NCBI GenBank assembly: GCA_040767605.1
Contig: JAXGOI010000001.1
Span: 868,001 to 932,000 of the forward strand
From: JAXGOI01 sp040767605
GTDB taxonomy: Bacteria > Bacillota > Dehalobacteriia > UBA4068
Direction: 5' to 3'
Length of the DNA: 64,000 nucleotides
Shown here: positions 1-8,369 of the stretch, one piece after another
Layout of the letters: every line of letters starts with the position of its first letter
Position numbering within the stretch: position 1 is the first letter of the stretch
Program-made: the position numbers and the translations under genes
The notes under the pieces: model-generated
Databases searched by the model: none
What the model was told of the DNA's origin: nothing
What the model saw: the letters and a program-made list of their open reading frames with translations, nothing else

Positions 1-388
1 AAAGCTCTTCCTCTTCCTTTTTAATATGCCGCCGCAATAAACCCCGGTATAAGGCGGCGTATTTATTAAACTCCCCTATCTCCTGGTTTTCAAGGCTCCG
101 GCTCATCTTTGAGAGGTATTCCCTGCTTTGAGTATGTTCTTCTAGCATTTGGCTAATAATTGCAGATAAATTAGGATTCTCCTTATTTAAAATTTCTTTA
201 AATAAGTACTTCTCCTCCTTGCCATGATGGCATTTATCGGCAAATATATTGAGGAAATAAATAATTTCCTCATAGTAGGCAAGCAGGGCTTTGGAATCCT
301 TTTGGGATTGAAGCATTTTATCCAGTATTTTAAGAACAAAAAGAATAGATTTATGCTCGTTTTGAAGATCCTGTATAGCTTTCCCCAT
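1..388 (-). CDS. hemerythrin-domain protein (3' end beyond window)
   Basis: An open frame from an ATG at 388 runs off the left edge (about 129 residues visible). It is rich in helix-forming residues and carries the hemerythrin-like histidine/acid pattern: H12, CHHGKEE near residues 53-59, H85 in MLEEH, and RRHIKKEEEE near 119-128. Proteins of this family bind a di-iron centre and act in oxygen or NO binding or redox sensing. It lies downstream of, and in the same direction as, the Crp/Fnr gene (164 bp gap with a hairpin), which suggests a shared redox theme. The family assignment is good; the exact function is unknown. Confidence 0.8.
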   Translation of the reverse strand, partial: MGKAIQDLQNEHKSILFVLKILDKMLQSQKDSKALLAYYEEIIYFLNIFADKCHHGKEEKYLFKEILNKENPNLSAIISQMLEEHTQSREYLSKMSRSLENQEIGEFNKYAALYRGLLRRHIKKEEEEL

Positions 389-517
389 TTTCAGCCCCCC
401 TATTTTTATTTAAAATTAACCAGCCTTTAAAAACAGTATATATTTTAAGTGTAGCATAAAAAAGCGGCTCTGTATGTTGTATTTACAACGGATTAAAACA
501 GCTCAAGAACCTTGTGA

Positions 518-540
518 GAAGAAGGCAGTAGGCCTTCTTC
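518..540 (-). terminator. hairpin after the Crp/Fnr gene
   Basis: A perfect 9-bp stem (GAAGAAGGC / GCCTTCTTC) with a 5-nt loop sits just after the stop codon of the Crp/Fnr gene. No strong T-run follows on the minus strand, so it may be a weak terminator that lets some transcription reach the hemerythrin gene. Confidence 0.45.
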
Positions 541-551
541 CGCCTTCCCTC

Positions 552-1244
552 TTAAGCCTTACCATTACTATTTGTGTATGGCCGGAGAAAAAACTTTTTT
601 AAGAGCCTTACAGATTTTGCATCATAATCAATGAGGCCTTCCTCTTTCATTTTTGTAAACTCTCTGGAGAGGGATGTTCTTTGAACACCAATTCTCTCTG
701 CCAGGGCCTTTTTTGTCATACTTAATAAAATAATATTTGAACCCTGCTTTTCCCTTTCATAATCCAGGTAGCTTATAATACTTTCTCTTATTGTCCTCCG
801 CATATAATGTTTTATTTTATCCCCTAAAATTAGGGTATTATCAGATATACATGCAAGATAATTACTTAAAAAGGCCTGATTCCCCCTAAGCAGCTTAAAA
901 AGACAATCCTTATTAATCTCTAAAATTACCGTATCCCGGTCTGCGATAACCATAAGGGGGTAAGAGGGGTTTTTTGAGAAAATAAGATTCCCCCCGAGAA
1001 TATCCCCGCTAAAGAACTCCCCTATTACCATTAAATTGCCGTTTTCATCAATCCTCTGTACGGTCACCTTCCCCATGAGTATAATCTCTATTTTTAGGCA
1101 AACCTCGCCGGAGAAATGGATAATATTATTTTTACCGTATTGAATTATTTTAAAACTCCCCCGGTTTAAACAGGCTTTTATATCTTGGGCCTCAAGGGGT
1201 TTTAAAAAATCGATGCACTCTATTAATTTTAAATAACTTTTCAT
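552..1244 (-). CDS. Crp/Fnr-family transcriptional regulator
   Basis: 230 residues, the usual Crp/Fnr length. Residues about 15-130 form a cyclic-nucleotide-binding-like beta-barrel (FFSGDILGGN fits the family PxGDxxG-type turn). Residues about 165-215 form the winged helix, with TKKALAERIGVQRTSLSREF as the recognition part. There is no N-terminal Cys cluster of the classical FNR type, so an Fe-S sensor is not indicated and the ligand is unknown. It is divergent from the NapH-like gene at 1330 across 85 bp that hold a 24-bp dyad, and is probably autoregulated through it. Confidence 0.88.
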   Translation of the reverse strand: MKSYLKLIECIDFLKPLEAQDIKACLNRGSFKIIQYGKNNIIHFSGEVCLKIEIILMGKVTVQRIDENGNLMVIGEFFSGDILGGNLIFSKNPSYPLMVIADRDTVILEINKDCLFKLLRGNQAFLSNYLACISDNTLILGDKIKHYMRRTIRESIISYLDYEREKQGSNIILLSMTKKALAERIGVQRTSLSREFTKMKEEGLIDYDAKSVRLLKKFFLRPYTNSNGKA

Positions 1245-1254
1245 ATAACTCCCT

Positions 1255-1301
1255 AAAGTGTTGCATTGGTAACACTTTTTTACTTATTTTAGCATTATAA
1301 T
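1255..1301 (+). promoter_or_regulatory. Crp/Fnr-type dyad and -10 of the divergent promoter
   Basis: AAAGTGTT and AACACTTT (1255-1262 and 1271-1278) form perfect 8-bp arms around an 8-nt spacer. A consensus -10 TATAAT lies at 1296-1301 with no good -35. With a start site near 1308 the dyad centre (1266.5) falls at about -41.5, the textbook position for class II activation by a Crp/Fnr protein. The adjacent regulator gene is the obvious candidate. Confidence 0.65.
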
Positions 1302-1329
1302 AAATATATCTCAATAGGGAGGCATTATT

Positions 1330-1950
1330 ATGAAATATATAACGAGTACAATACGGCTTCTTTTTTTGGCACTTTTTATTTTTCTGATGATAAAGGGGAA
1401 AATAATGCTTTGGCTTGCCTTATATGGCCTAAGCCTTATGGCCGCTTTAATCTTTGGCAGGATCTACTGCGGATATATCTGCCCGATGAATACATTGATG
1501 ATACCGGTAGATAAGCTTGGGCAAAAACTAAAAACCCAGATTGCAAATACGCCAAAATGGCTTAAAAACGGCTATTTCCCCTGGGTTACCCTTATTCTTA
1601 GCATAGCATTAATTTTAATCTCAAGAAAGCTCTTAAATATTAATTTGCCTATATTACCTCTTTGGCTCATTATTGCCCTTATTATAACCCTTAAATATAA
1701 ACCGGCGGTATTTCACAACCTTATTTGCCCCTTCAGCGCTTTACAAAAGCTCTTTGGGCGCTTTGCCCGGCTGGGGAAGAAAGTTAATAAAGATGCCTGT
1801 ATCGGCTGTAAATTATGTGAGGGTGTCTGCCCGTCTAATGCTATTATTGTTCTCCCTGAAGATAAAAAAGCCGTAATCGACAGCAAATTATGCCATCAAT
1901 GCCAAAATTGCCGGGAGGTTTGCCCCCAGGGGGCTATTGGGCACCCCTAA
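1330..1950 (+). CDS. NapH/YccM-like 4Fe-4S membrane protein
   Basis: 206 residues. Three or four membrane helices (about 8-24, 28-45, 88-104, 108-123) frame the CGYICPMN Cys pair seen in NapH/CcoG-type proteins. The C-terminus has two ferredoxin clusters, CIGCKLCEGVCP (about 157-168) and CHQCQNCREVCP (about 187-198). Proteins of this type pass electrons between the membrane and a cytoplasmic partner. The gene is a single unit divergent from the Crp/Fnr regulator, which probably controls it. The redox partner cannot be named from the sequence. Confidence 0.82.
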   Translation: MKYITSTIRLLFLALFIFLMIKGKIMLWLALYGLSLMAALIFGRIYCGYICPMNTLMIPVDKLGQKLKTQIANTPKWLKNGYFPWVTLILSIALILISRKLLNINLPILPLWLIIALIITLKYKPAVFHNLICPFSALQKLFGRFARLGKKVNKDACIGCKLCEGVCPSNAIIVLPEDKKAVIDSKLCHQCQNCREVCPQGAIGHP

Positions 1951-2001
1951 GCAAAAGCCTAAAGCTGCCAAATATTAGCGCTTTTTTAAACTAAAAATAT
2001 A

Positions 2002-2056
2002 TTGACAAATACTATTTTTTTATTTATACTGTTAATATATCAAATAATTTTGATAT
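2002..2056 (+). promoter_or_regulatory. ArsR-gene promoter with overlapping operator
   Basis: TTGACA (2002-2007) and TATACT (2025-2030) are separated by exactly 17 bp. The perfect dyad ATATCAA-N6-TTGATAT (2037-2056) covers the expected start site. This is a standard layout for an autorepressed ArsR gene. Confidence 0.8.
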
Positions 2057-2067
2057 GAGGTGAGAGC

Positions 2068-2379
2068 TTGGAAAAAGATTATAGCCAAAATGCCAAAATA
2101 TTTAAAGCCTTTTGCGATGAAAAACGCCTGCAAATACTGAATTTATTATGCGGCGGGGAGAAATGTGCCTGTGTTTTACTGGAGCAGCTGGATTTAGGGC
2201 AATCGGGGCTTTCCTACCATATGAAGGTTTTAGTGGAATCCGGAATAGTTATCAGCCGCCAGGAGGGCAAATGGACTCATTATAAAATCAGCAAAAAGGG
2301 CAGCGCCTATGCTCTTACCCTCCTTAAAGAATTAACAAATGCCAATACCTTTATTAAAGAGGATAATTACCCCTGTTAA
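2068..2379 (+). CDS. ArsR-family metalloregulator
   Basis: 103 residues of winged-helix ArsR fold (LEQLDLGQSGLSYHMKVL is the recognition region, about 45-62). The start is TTG at 2068, placed by the GAGGTGAG ribosome site 5 nt upstream. A CxC pair in EKCACVLL (about 33-40) matches the alpha-3 metal site of As/Sb sensors (ELCVCDL in ArsR), so As(III), Sb(III) or a related thiophile is the probable inducer. It sits directly upstream of an ArsP-like permease whose own upstream region carries the same operator. Confidence 0.88.
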   Translation: MEKDYSQNAKIFKAFCDEKRLQILNLLCGGEKCACVLLEQLDLGQSGLSYHMKVLVESGIVISRQEGKWTHYKISKKGSAYALTLLKELTNANTFIKEDNYPC

Positions 2380-2402
2380 AGAAGATAATCGCCCCATATA
2401 GT

Positions 2403-2427
2403 AAAAGCCATCGTAGTGATGGCTTTT
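2403..2427. terminator. terminator between ArsR gene and permease
   Basis: AAAAGCCATC / GATGGCTTTT is a perfect 10-bp stem with a 5-nt loop, flanked by A and T runs. It separates the regulator from the permease, which implies that the permease has its own start or depends on read-through. Confidence 0.6.
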
Positions 2428-2439
2428 ATTAGGGGCTAT

Positions 2440-2459
2440 ATATCAATAAAACTTGATAT
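2440..2459 (+). promoter_or_regulatory. second ArsR operator, before the permease
   Basis: ATATCAA-N6-TTGATAT, with the same arms and spacing as the operator at 2037-2056. It lies 31 bp before the permease ATG and after the terminator. No clear -35/-10 pair is visible with it, so an AT-rich weak promoter is assumed. Confidence 0.65.
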
Positions 2460-2490
2460 GATATTAATTTGAGGAAAGAAGGTTTTCTTT

Positions 2491-3504
2491 ATGCAAATAA
2501 TAAAATCGGGCTGGGGGTTTTTCCAAAACCAGCTTTTAGGAATGAAGTGGCTGAATACCCTTATCGGCAAAGCCTTAACCGCCTTGGGGCTGGATATTTC
2601 CGGCTCTCTGGGGGGGAGTATTCACTTTTTTATTTACGATATTCTAAAAATTACCGCCTTATTATGTATTCTGATTTTTATTATAAGCTATGTACAAAGC
2701 TATTTCCCCCCGGAGCGCAGCAAAAAAATATTAGGCCGCTTTAGGGGTATTTGGGCAAATTCCATTGCTGCCCTTTTAGGGACTGTAACCCCGTTTTGCT
2801 CCTGCTCCTCCATACCGATATTTATCGGTTTTACCTCCGCCGGCCTGCCTTTGGGGATTACCTTCTCCTTTCTTATATCCTCCCCAATGGTAGATTTAGG
2901 CTCCCTTATTCTTTTAATGAGCATATTCGGGGCAAAAATTGCCTTTTTATATATAATCTTCGGGCTGATAGTTGCCGTAATTGGCGGCGCCATTATTGAA
3001 AAAGCCCATATGGAAAAATATATCGAAAGCTCTATTTTAAATTCCGGGAGCATAAATAAGGCCTCCCAAAATCTCACAAAAAAAGAGCGCCTTGTTTACG
3101 CCGAAAAAGAAATGCTTGCTACATTTAAGGGGGTCTTGCCCTATATTTTAGCCGGGGTGGGCATAGGGGCGATTATCCATAACTGGATACCCGAGGCCTG
3201 GGTAATATCCCTTTTGGGGAGGAATAACCCCTTTGGCGTAATTTTGGCGGCGGCAATCGGGGTGCCTATGTATGCGGATATTTTCGGTACAATACCCATA
3301 GCCGAGGCTTTGCTTTATAAGGGGGCTCAGTTAGGCACGGTTTTAGCCTTTATGATGGGGGTAATTACTTTATCCCTGCCGTCTCTTATTATGCTCCGCA
3401 AGGCAATTAAGCCGAAGCTTATGGCCCTGTTTATTGCAGTTTGCTCTATTGGGATTATCCTTGTTGGTTATTTATTTAATATTTTAGAGCCCTTTATATT
3501 ATAA
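2491..3504 (+). CDS. ArsP-type permease (DUF318/UPF0718 family)
   Basis: 337 residues with about eight membrane helices. The hallmark TPFCSCSSIPIF (about 89-100) contains the clustered cysteines of this family, followed by FTSAGLPLGITFSFLISSP. A second family half begins near VPMYADIFGTIPIAEAL (about 256-272). The organoarsenical efflux permease ArsP is the characterised relative; other members move unknown substrates. Control by an adjacent ArsR protein with a CxC metal site supports a role in metalloid or organometalloid export. The start ATG has GAGGAAAGAAGG upstream. Confident on family, less so on substrate. Confidence 0.8.
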   Translation: MQIIKSGWGFFQNQLLGMKWLNTLIGKALTALGLDISGSLGGSIHFFIYDILKITALLCILIFIISYVQSYFPPERSKKILGRFRGIWANSIAALLGTVTPFCSCSSIPIFIGFTSAGLPLGITFSFLISSPMVDLGSLILLMSIFGAKIAFLYIIFGLIVAVIGGAIIEKAHMEKYIESSILNSGSINKASQNLTKKERLVYAEKEMLATFKGVLPYILAGVGIGAIIHNWIPEAWVISLLGRNNPFGVILAAAIGVPMYADIFGTIPIAEALLYKGAQLGTVLAFMMGVITLSLPSLIMLRKAIKPKLMALFIAVCSIGIILVGYLFNILEPFIL

Positions 3505-3570
3505 GGCATATTTATTATTAAAACGCCGGTTTATGCTTAAAATAACCGCAAAATAAGGCTAAAAACAATA

Positions 3571-3610
3571 AAAAAAGCCGAGGCCCTTTAAAAGAGCCCC
3601 GGCTTTTTTT
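3571..3610. terminator. bidirectional terminator between permease and nagB
   Basis: AAAAAAGCCG...CGGCTTTTTT stem with GGC/GCC extension (one mismatch), between two convergent genes, with A and T tracts on both sides. Confidence 0.75.
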
Positions 3611-3629
3611 AAAAATCTAAAAGATATTT

Positions 3630-4397
3630 TCAGATATTTTTTAGTTTGGAGGCCGCTTCTTTATCTAAAATCACATAGCTTTCTCCTTTAAAAAGCTGAA
3701 TAGCGGAGGCTGTAATATCCGTAGTTACGCTGCCTTCCAAAGCTTTGGCAATTATATCTGCCTTTTTTATTCCATTAGCCAGCATAATCAGGCTTTTGGC
3801 CTCAAGAATAGTGCCGATACCCATGGTAATTGCAGAATGGGGCATACTCTCCCTTGGAATACCGGCAGCCTTATAAAAAGACTCATAATTATCATCCAGA
3901 GTTTGTTTGGTTAATCTTTCCACTCTGGTTCTAGAAGAGAGACTCGAGCCCGGCTCATTAAAGGCCCAGTGACCGTCGCCCCCTATACCTAAAAGTTGTA
4001 AATCTATACCCCCGGCCTTTTTTATTGCCTCCTCATAGCTTAGGCAAAACTCCTTCGGGTTTTTAGTAAGGCCATGGGGGATATGAATATTTTCCTCTTT
4101 AAGATTAATATGCTTAAAAAACTCCTCCTGCATAAATCTGGCATAGCTTTGATCCATTTCATAAGGCATTGCCATATTTTTGCCTATACCTAAATACTCA
4201 TCCAGATTAAATGTTTTTACCCTTGAAAAATCCAGCCCCTGCTTATGCATTTTAATTAATTCCCGGTAAGTTCCCATAGGGGTACTCCCCGTGGCCAGCC
4301 CCAGAACACAATCGGGCTTGTTTTTAACCAGCTCCCCGATTTTTTCAGCCGCGGATTTGCTCATTGCCGAATAATCTTCTTTAATAATTATTTTCAT
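3630..4397 (-). CDS. nagB: glucosamine-6-phosphate deaminase
   Basis: 255 residues from the ATG at 4397, chosen because AAGGAG lies 8 nt before it (the frame stays open to 4421, but the first eight residues there have no ribosome site). Family landmarks in order: GLATGSTPMGTYREL (phosphate/sugar loop), FNLDEYLG with the catalytic Asp, GIGGDGHWAFNEPGSS with the catalytic His, and SRTRVERLT. It converts glucosamine-6-phosphate to fructose-6-phosphate and ammonia in the cytoplasm. It stands alone, with no nagA or nagE neighbour here. The H-W in GDGHWAF (usually H-I) is a mild variation. Confidence 0.95.
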   Translation of the reverse strand: MKIIIKEDYSAMSKSAAEKIGELVKNKPDCVLGLATGSTPMGTYRELIKMHKQGLDFSRVKTFNLDEYLGIGKNMAMPYEMDQSYARFMQEEFFKHINLKEENIHIPHGLTKNPKEFCLSYEEAIKKAGGIDLQLLGIGGDGHWAFNEPGSSLSSRTRVERLTKQTLDDNYESFYKAAGIPRESMPHSAITMGIGTILEAKSLIMLANGIKKADIIAKALEGSVTTDITASAIQLFKGESYVILDKEAASKLKNI

Positions 4398-4454
4398 CCG
4401 GATTCTCCTTATAATAAGCATATTTATTCTTAATTATATTATATCATAAATAAA

Positions 4455-4513
4455 ACCGCCAGAAAAAATCTTCTCTATTCTAAAATTTTAGTAAAAAATA
4501 AAAATAAAGCCCG
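4455..4513 (+). repeat. dispersed intergenic repeat, copy 1
   Basis: About 55 bp running from ACCGCC through AATCTTCTCTATTCT to AAAGCCCG closely matches 15923-15976. Only a few substitutions and one small insertion are visible. In copy 2 the right end is the first arm of the flavodiiron-gene terminator; here that hairpin is degenerate. Confidence 0.65.
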
Positions 4514-4597
4514 AGGAATAAAAGGTTCTTAAAAAATCTAACCCTCAAAAATTAATGCGTAAATAAATTTTTTGCCTTAATCCCGGGTTTTAATACC

Positions 4598-4710
4598 AAA
4601 AGACAAGAGCGGGGGATTGCTCTTGTCTTTGGGACTGCGTCTCAGTCTTAGGTAAAAGGTCTCCGGCTTCAGCTGGGATGAGCAGAAGAAGCCCTAGACC
4701 GGAACTTTAA
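4598..4710. other. run of three hairpins, possible small RNA or terminator array
   Basis: In the 380-bp gap between nagB and the M20 gene: a 12-bp stem AAAGACAAGAGC / GCTCTTGTCTTT (4599-4630); GACTG / CAGTC (4633-4647); and a longer stem GGTCT-cc-GGCTTC / GAAGCC-ct-AGACC (4658-4700) with a symmetrical 2x2 internal loop and an inner GCT/AGC pair. A T7 run follows at about 4711 on the plus strand. The first hairpin could end the M20 operon on the minus strand. The third looks too elaborate for a simple terminator. No known RNA family was recognised. Confidence 0.4.
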
Positions 4711-4777
4711 TTTTTTTGCTTAGCCCCTGATAAAGATCTGTTTTAGAGGAATTTAGGCTCTAATTATGGGCTTTTGC

Positions 4778-6076
4778 CTAGGCCTGCGCCCTGCCGCACC
4801 AGCGGACAATGGCATTGGTTAAAATTTTAATAGAAAGTATAAGCTGCTCAACTAAAATATACTCATTATTGCCATGGGCGTTTTGATCTATGGAGCCCGG
4901 CCCAAAGGCTATAGCGGGAATACCCTGTTTATACAGGAAGCTGGCATCATTTACGGCGCTAAAACCCGAAAAAAGGGCGGGTTTTTGAGTTATTTCCTCA
5001 TAGGCGCCGGCCAACGCCCGGCAAGCCGGGTGTTCCGGCTCGGTAATATACCCCGGCCAATCATAAAATATTTTAAATTCCGGGGGGTTGGCCTTAAGCC
5101 AATCATCCCGCTGAACCACCGAGTCTATTACATCCCGCACCTCCGCCTCCGCCTCGCTAAAGGGTACCCAGGGAGCATAGGAAAAGCAGCCCTGAACTTG
5201 CGCATGGCCGGGGACGGCTACAATATAATCTCCGGAACGGATTATGGCGGGGACAATGCAAAAAAGCCCCACCCCGCTTTTATCCTTGCCGGGGTAGCCT
5301 CCGCCGCCTAAAACCCTGTCCCGCCAGCGAAAATTCCACTGAGTCTCTAAATCTTCAAGGGCATCAAGAATTTTTAAGGCTTTTTTAAAGGCATCCACCC
5401 CGATATCGCTTCCGGTTTTTATTCCGAAGGCCTGTGGGTATTTTATTTTATTGGCCTGCGCATTATGTACGGTTTTACCTTTTACATTTAATTCCCAGGC
5501 AACAGCCCCCGGGGATTTTGTATGAAGCTCGCAATCCGTAGGCTCCAGCACAATGGCAAAATCTCCCCGGTGGCCCCTCTTTACTGTTGCGGTGGTTCCT
5601 AATATATGCTCGCAGCGCTCCTCCCCCACAACAGATTCTAAGATTAAATCCCCCATTAGGGGAATATTATTTTCTTTTAAAGCCAGGGCGGCAAAATACA
5701 TAGCCGTAAGCCCGCCCTTCATATCTGTTGCCCCTCTTCCGTAAATGGCCCCGTTTCTCAATTGGCCCTGCCAGGGGTCACTTTCCCATAGCTTTAAATC
5801 CTCGGGGCTTACAGGCACAACATCACAATGGCCGTTAAGAATCAGGCTGGGGGCATTGCCTTTGCCTTTTACGGTGCATACTACATTCGGGCGCAGCTTA
5901 TCTTTATCCTCCGCCCAAAAATCCACCCGGCCTAAAGCGGCCTCCTCGCATTTATTCCGAAACCATTCCTGAAAAGGCAGCTCCGCCCCGGTAACAGATT
6001 TTTGAGAAATACCGTCGCAGCAAAAATTAATTATCTCCCGGCGGTTATCTTCAATCCATTTATATACCTTTTTCAT
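4778..6076 (-). CDS. M20-family metallohydrolase (ArgE/DapE type)
   Basis: 432 residues from the ATG at 6076, which follows GAGGAG by 8 nt. Two-metal M20 site: H in NGHCDVVP (about 85-92), D in GRGATDMKGG (about 113-122), GEER (about 151-154), EPTD (about 177-180) and H in DQNAHGNNE near the C-terminus. The family cleaves N-acyl, carbamoyl or dipeptide amide bonds (acetylornithine, succinyl-diaminopimelate, N-acyl amino acids). No argE/dapE pathway genes are nearby; it is the last gene of the BMP transporter operon, so it more likely processes the imported compound. Confidence 0.85.
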   Translation of the reverse strand: MKKVYKWIEDNRREIINFCCDGISQKSVTGAELPFQEWFRNKCEEAALGRVDFWAEDKDKLRPNVVCTVKGKGNAPSLILNGHCDVVPVSPEDLKLWESDPWQGQLRNGAIYGRGATDMKGGLTAMYFAALALKENNIPLMGDLILESVVGEERCEHILGTTATVKRGHRGDFAIVLEPTDCELHTKSPGAVAWELNVKGKTVHNAQANKIKYPQAFGIKTGSDIGVDAFKKALKILDALEDLETQWNFRWRDRVLGGGGYPGKDKSGVGLFCIVPAIIRSGDYIVAVPGHAQVQGCFSYAPWVPFSEAEAEVRDVIDSVVQRDDWLKANPPEFKIFYDWPGYITEPEHPACRALAGAYEEITQKPALFSGFSAVNDASFLYKQGIPAIAFGPGSIDQNAHGNNEYILVEQLILSIKILTNAIVRWCGRAQA

Positions 6077-6216
6077 ATTCGCACTCCTCAAACCCCATAA
6101 GGGGCCCTCCTAAAGCGGCCAGGCCATAGGCAAAAGCCTGTGCATTAAACCTCTTTAAAGAAAGCCCCTTTTAGTTAGTGACGCTAATTAAAATATGCTT
6201 TAAATACTCTTATAAC

Positions 6217-7383
6217 TTATTTTTTTACGGAAGAAATTGTGCCTTTTACAAACCAATCAATTTTATTATACACATCATCTTTACTGAGGTATTTGCCTTC
6301 TTCGCATTTAAGATTGCCGTCGTTATCGTATATGGGCCCTTTGTAAACAATGGAGTACATATCGTCTGCGGCAAGCAGTTCAGCATAAACCTCTTCAAAT
6401 TTATCTCTTACATCCTGAGGAACATTTTTGGTGTATTCCTGGGGAATAGCAGCTTCGGTTTCCAAACCGGGGGAGTACATGGTAGGTACAAAGGTGCCGT
6501 CATAAATTCTCTGGAAGGTATCAATATAATATACTTCCCAGTTAAGGAATTCTCCGCCTAAGTAGCTATCCGGGCCAAAATCACGCTGGTCGGCATACTG
6601 GCTCATGGCATAAAGCCCTTTTTCCTGAGCTACCTGAACATGGGAAGGGGTATCGGTATTATTCCAGAGAACATCGCAGCCTGCCTCGGCCAGGCTGTAA
6701 GAAGCATCTGTTTCCGCTGCCGGATCATAGAATGTACCGATATAGATAACAGTCTGGGTAACATCGGGGTTAACGGACTGAGCCCCTAAGAGGAAGGAGT
6801 TCTGGCAAACTAATACCAGGGGAATAGGATTGGAGCCGACAAAACCAATTTTATTGGTTTTAGTCATCATGCCTGCCATAACACCGTACATATACCAAAG
6901 AGAGGTTCTGTCCGGCCAGAAGGATTCAATATTAGAAGAAGAAATGGAGCCGGAGCAAAGCAAGAACATAGTATCGGGGTAATTGGGGGCAATTTTTTCA
7001 ACATCAGACTGATAAGCTGCGGTTGCAGCAACTACTACATCATATTTATCCTCGCCTAATTGAGTAAAAACCTGTTCTGCAGCTGTACCGGGGGTAACAG
7101 GCTCAATGTAAGTGGTGTCGATAATATCATTAAGGGTTTGCTGAGCCGTTTTACGGGCGGTTTCGTGGCGGTCGCACCAGCCGTCATCACCAACTGCGCC
7201 ATTATAAACAAAAGCAATTTTTAATTTTTCTTTACCTGCGCCGCTATTGTCATTATCCCCGGGGTCCTGTGTATCCCCGGTGCTTGCATTTCCGCCGCAG
7301 GCGGCGAGGAACAACGCTGAAGCAAGAAGCAGTACCACTAATAATCCCAACAGGGGGTAGGCGCCCTTTTTAGCTATCTTCAT
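6217..7383 (-). CDS. BMP/PnrA-family substrate-binding lipoprotein
   Basis: 388 residues. A signal peptide with lipobox LAAC (Cys about residue 29) is followed by an acidic linker and a BMP domain beginning LKIAFVYNGAVGDDGWCDRHE (family signature of a glycine-rich first strand and DxGW). Characterised members (PnrA, BmpA-type) bind purine or other nucleosides for ABC import. It is the fourth gene of a five-gene transporter operon with one ATPase and two permeases. The ligand may be a nucleoside or a related heterocyclic compound; the context genes (polyol dehydrogenases, M20 hydrolase) leave that open. Confidence 0.9.
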   Translation of the reverse strand: MKIAKKGAYPLLGLLVVLLLASALFLAACGGNASTGDTQDPGDNDNSGAGKEKLKIAFVYNGAVGDDGWCDRHETARKTAQQTLNDIIDTTYIEPVTPGTAAEQVFTQLGEDKYDVVVAATAAYQSDVEKIAPNYPDTMFLLCSGSISSSNIESFWPDRTSLWYMYGVMAGMMTKTNKIGFVGSNPIPLVLVCQNSFLLGAQSVNPDVTQTVIYIGTFYDPAAETDASYSLAEAGCDVLWNNTDTPSHVQVAQEKGLYAMSQYADQRDFGPDSYLGGEFLNWEVYYIDTFQRIYDGTFVPTMYSPGLETEAAIPQEYTKNVPQDVRDKFEEVYAELLAADDMYSIVYKGPIYDNDGNLKCEEGKYLSKDDVYNKIDWFVKGTISSVKK

Positions 7384-7430
7384 TATATCAGCCTCTTTTC
7401 TTTTTTTTTATATAAACGGGGTAAAGGAAC

Positions 7431-8369
7431 TTATTTACCCTCGCGTATATACGGTACTCCTAGGGTTCGGGGAGCAACATTAACTTTGCGCTTATTTAAC
7501 CAGCTAACTAATACTAAAATAATAATGGGCAGAAGATAGGGTATCATACGGAGGAAATAAGGGGGTATGCCGACACCTAAAGTTTCCAGGCGAAGGCCTA
7601 AAGAGTGGAATATCCCAAAGATATATGCCCCCGCTACTGCGTTTAAGGGGTTCCAAAGGGAGAAATTCACCAGGGCAATGGCCAGCCAGCCGCGGCCGGC
7701 AGTCATACCCTCAACCCAGGAAAGGCTGTAGCCAAGGGATAAATACGCGCCCCCCATGCCGGCAAAAACGCTGCCTATAATTACGGCAATCATACGGATG
7801 CGGTAAATATTAATCCCGGCGCTATCCACAGCCCCCGGCTGGTCGCCGGTGGCCCTAAGATAAAGGCCGTATTTGGTGCGGTAGATAAAAAACCAGGCTG
7901 CCACAGCCAGCAGAAGGGCAATAATAACCATTTCGTCCTGCTGCAGGAAGAGCTGTAATAACGGCATATCATTTAAAGCCTCCAGCTTAAAGGATTTAAA
8001 GGCATCCGGCGGAACCTTGCCTAAATAGGGCTTACCCAAAAGGCTGGAAAGGCCTATGCAAAAAATTATAAAGGCAATACCCGTGGCCACCTGATTGGCC
8101 CTAAGCTTAACCAGGAGAAATGCCAATAAAGCTCCAAGTATGGCGCAGAAAACCATAGCCCCTAAAAGACCCAGCCAGCGGTTACCGGTCATATTGGTAA
8201 ACATGAAACCGCTCATGGCGCCCATTAGCATCATACCCTCAACACCAATATTCATAACGCCGGATTTTTGCGTGATAATTTCTCCGATGGCTGCGAAGAG
8301 TATGGGCGTACCGGCGGTAATACCGGCGGATAAAACATAGACAATGAATCTTAAATCAATCTCCCCCAC
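7431..8369 (-). CDS. BMP-type ABC transporter permease 2 (NupQ/YufQ-like)
   Basis: 312 residues from a GTG at 8369, preferred because AGGAGGG lies 8 nt upstream; the longer TTG start at 8405 would overlap the previous gene by 50 bp. About eight to nine membrane helices. TPILFAAIGEIITQKSGVMN followed by GVEGMML is the typical start of this branch, and GINIYRIRM is the cytoplasmic coupling region. It partners the other permease to form the channel. The start lies inside the end of the upstream gene (14-nt overlap), which implies translational coupling. Confidence 0.9.
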   Translation of the reverse strand: MGEIDLRFIVYVLSAGITAGTPILFAAIGEIITQKSGVMNIGVEGMMLMGAMSGFMFTNMTGNRWLGLLGAMVFCAILGALLAFLLVKLRANQVATGIAFIIFCIGLSSLLGKPYLGKVPPDAFKSFKLEALNDMPLLQLFLQQDEMVIIALLLAVAAWFFIYRTKYGLYLRATGDQPGAVDSAGINIYRIRMIAVIIGSVFAGMGGAYLSLGYSLSWVEGMTAGRGWLAIALVNFSLWNPLNAVAGAYIFGIFHSLGLRLETLGVGIPPYFLRMIPYLLPIIILVLVSWLNKRKVNVAPRTLGVPYIREGK

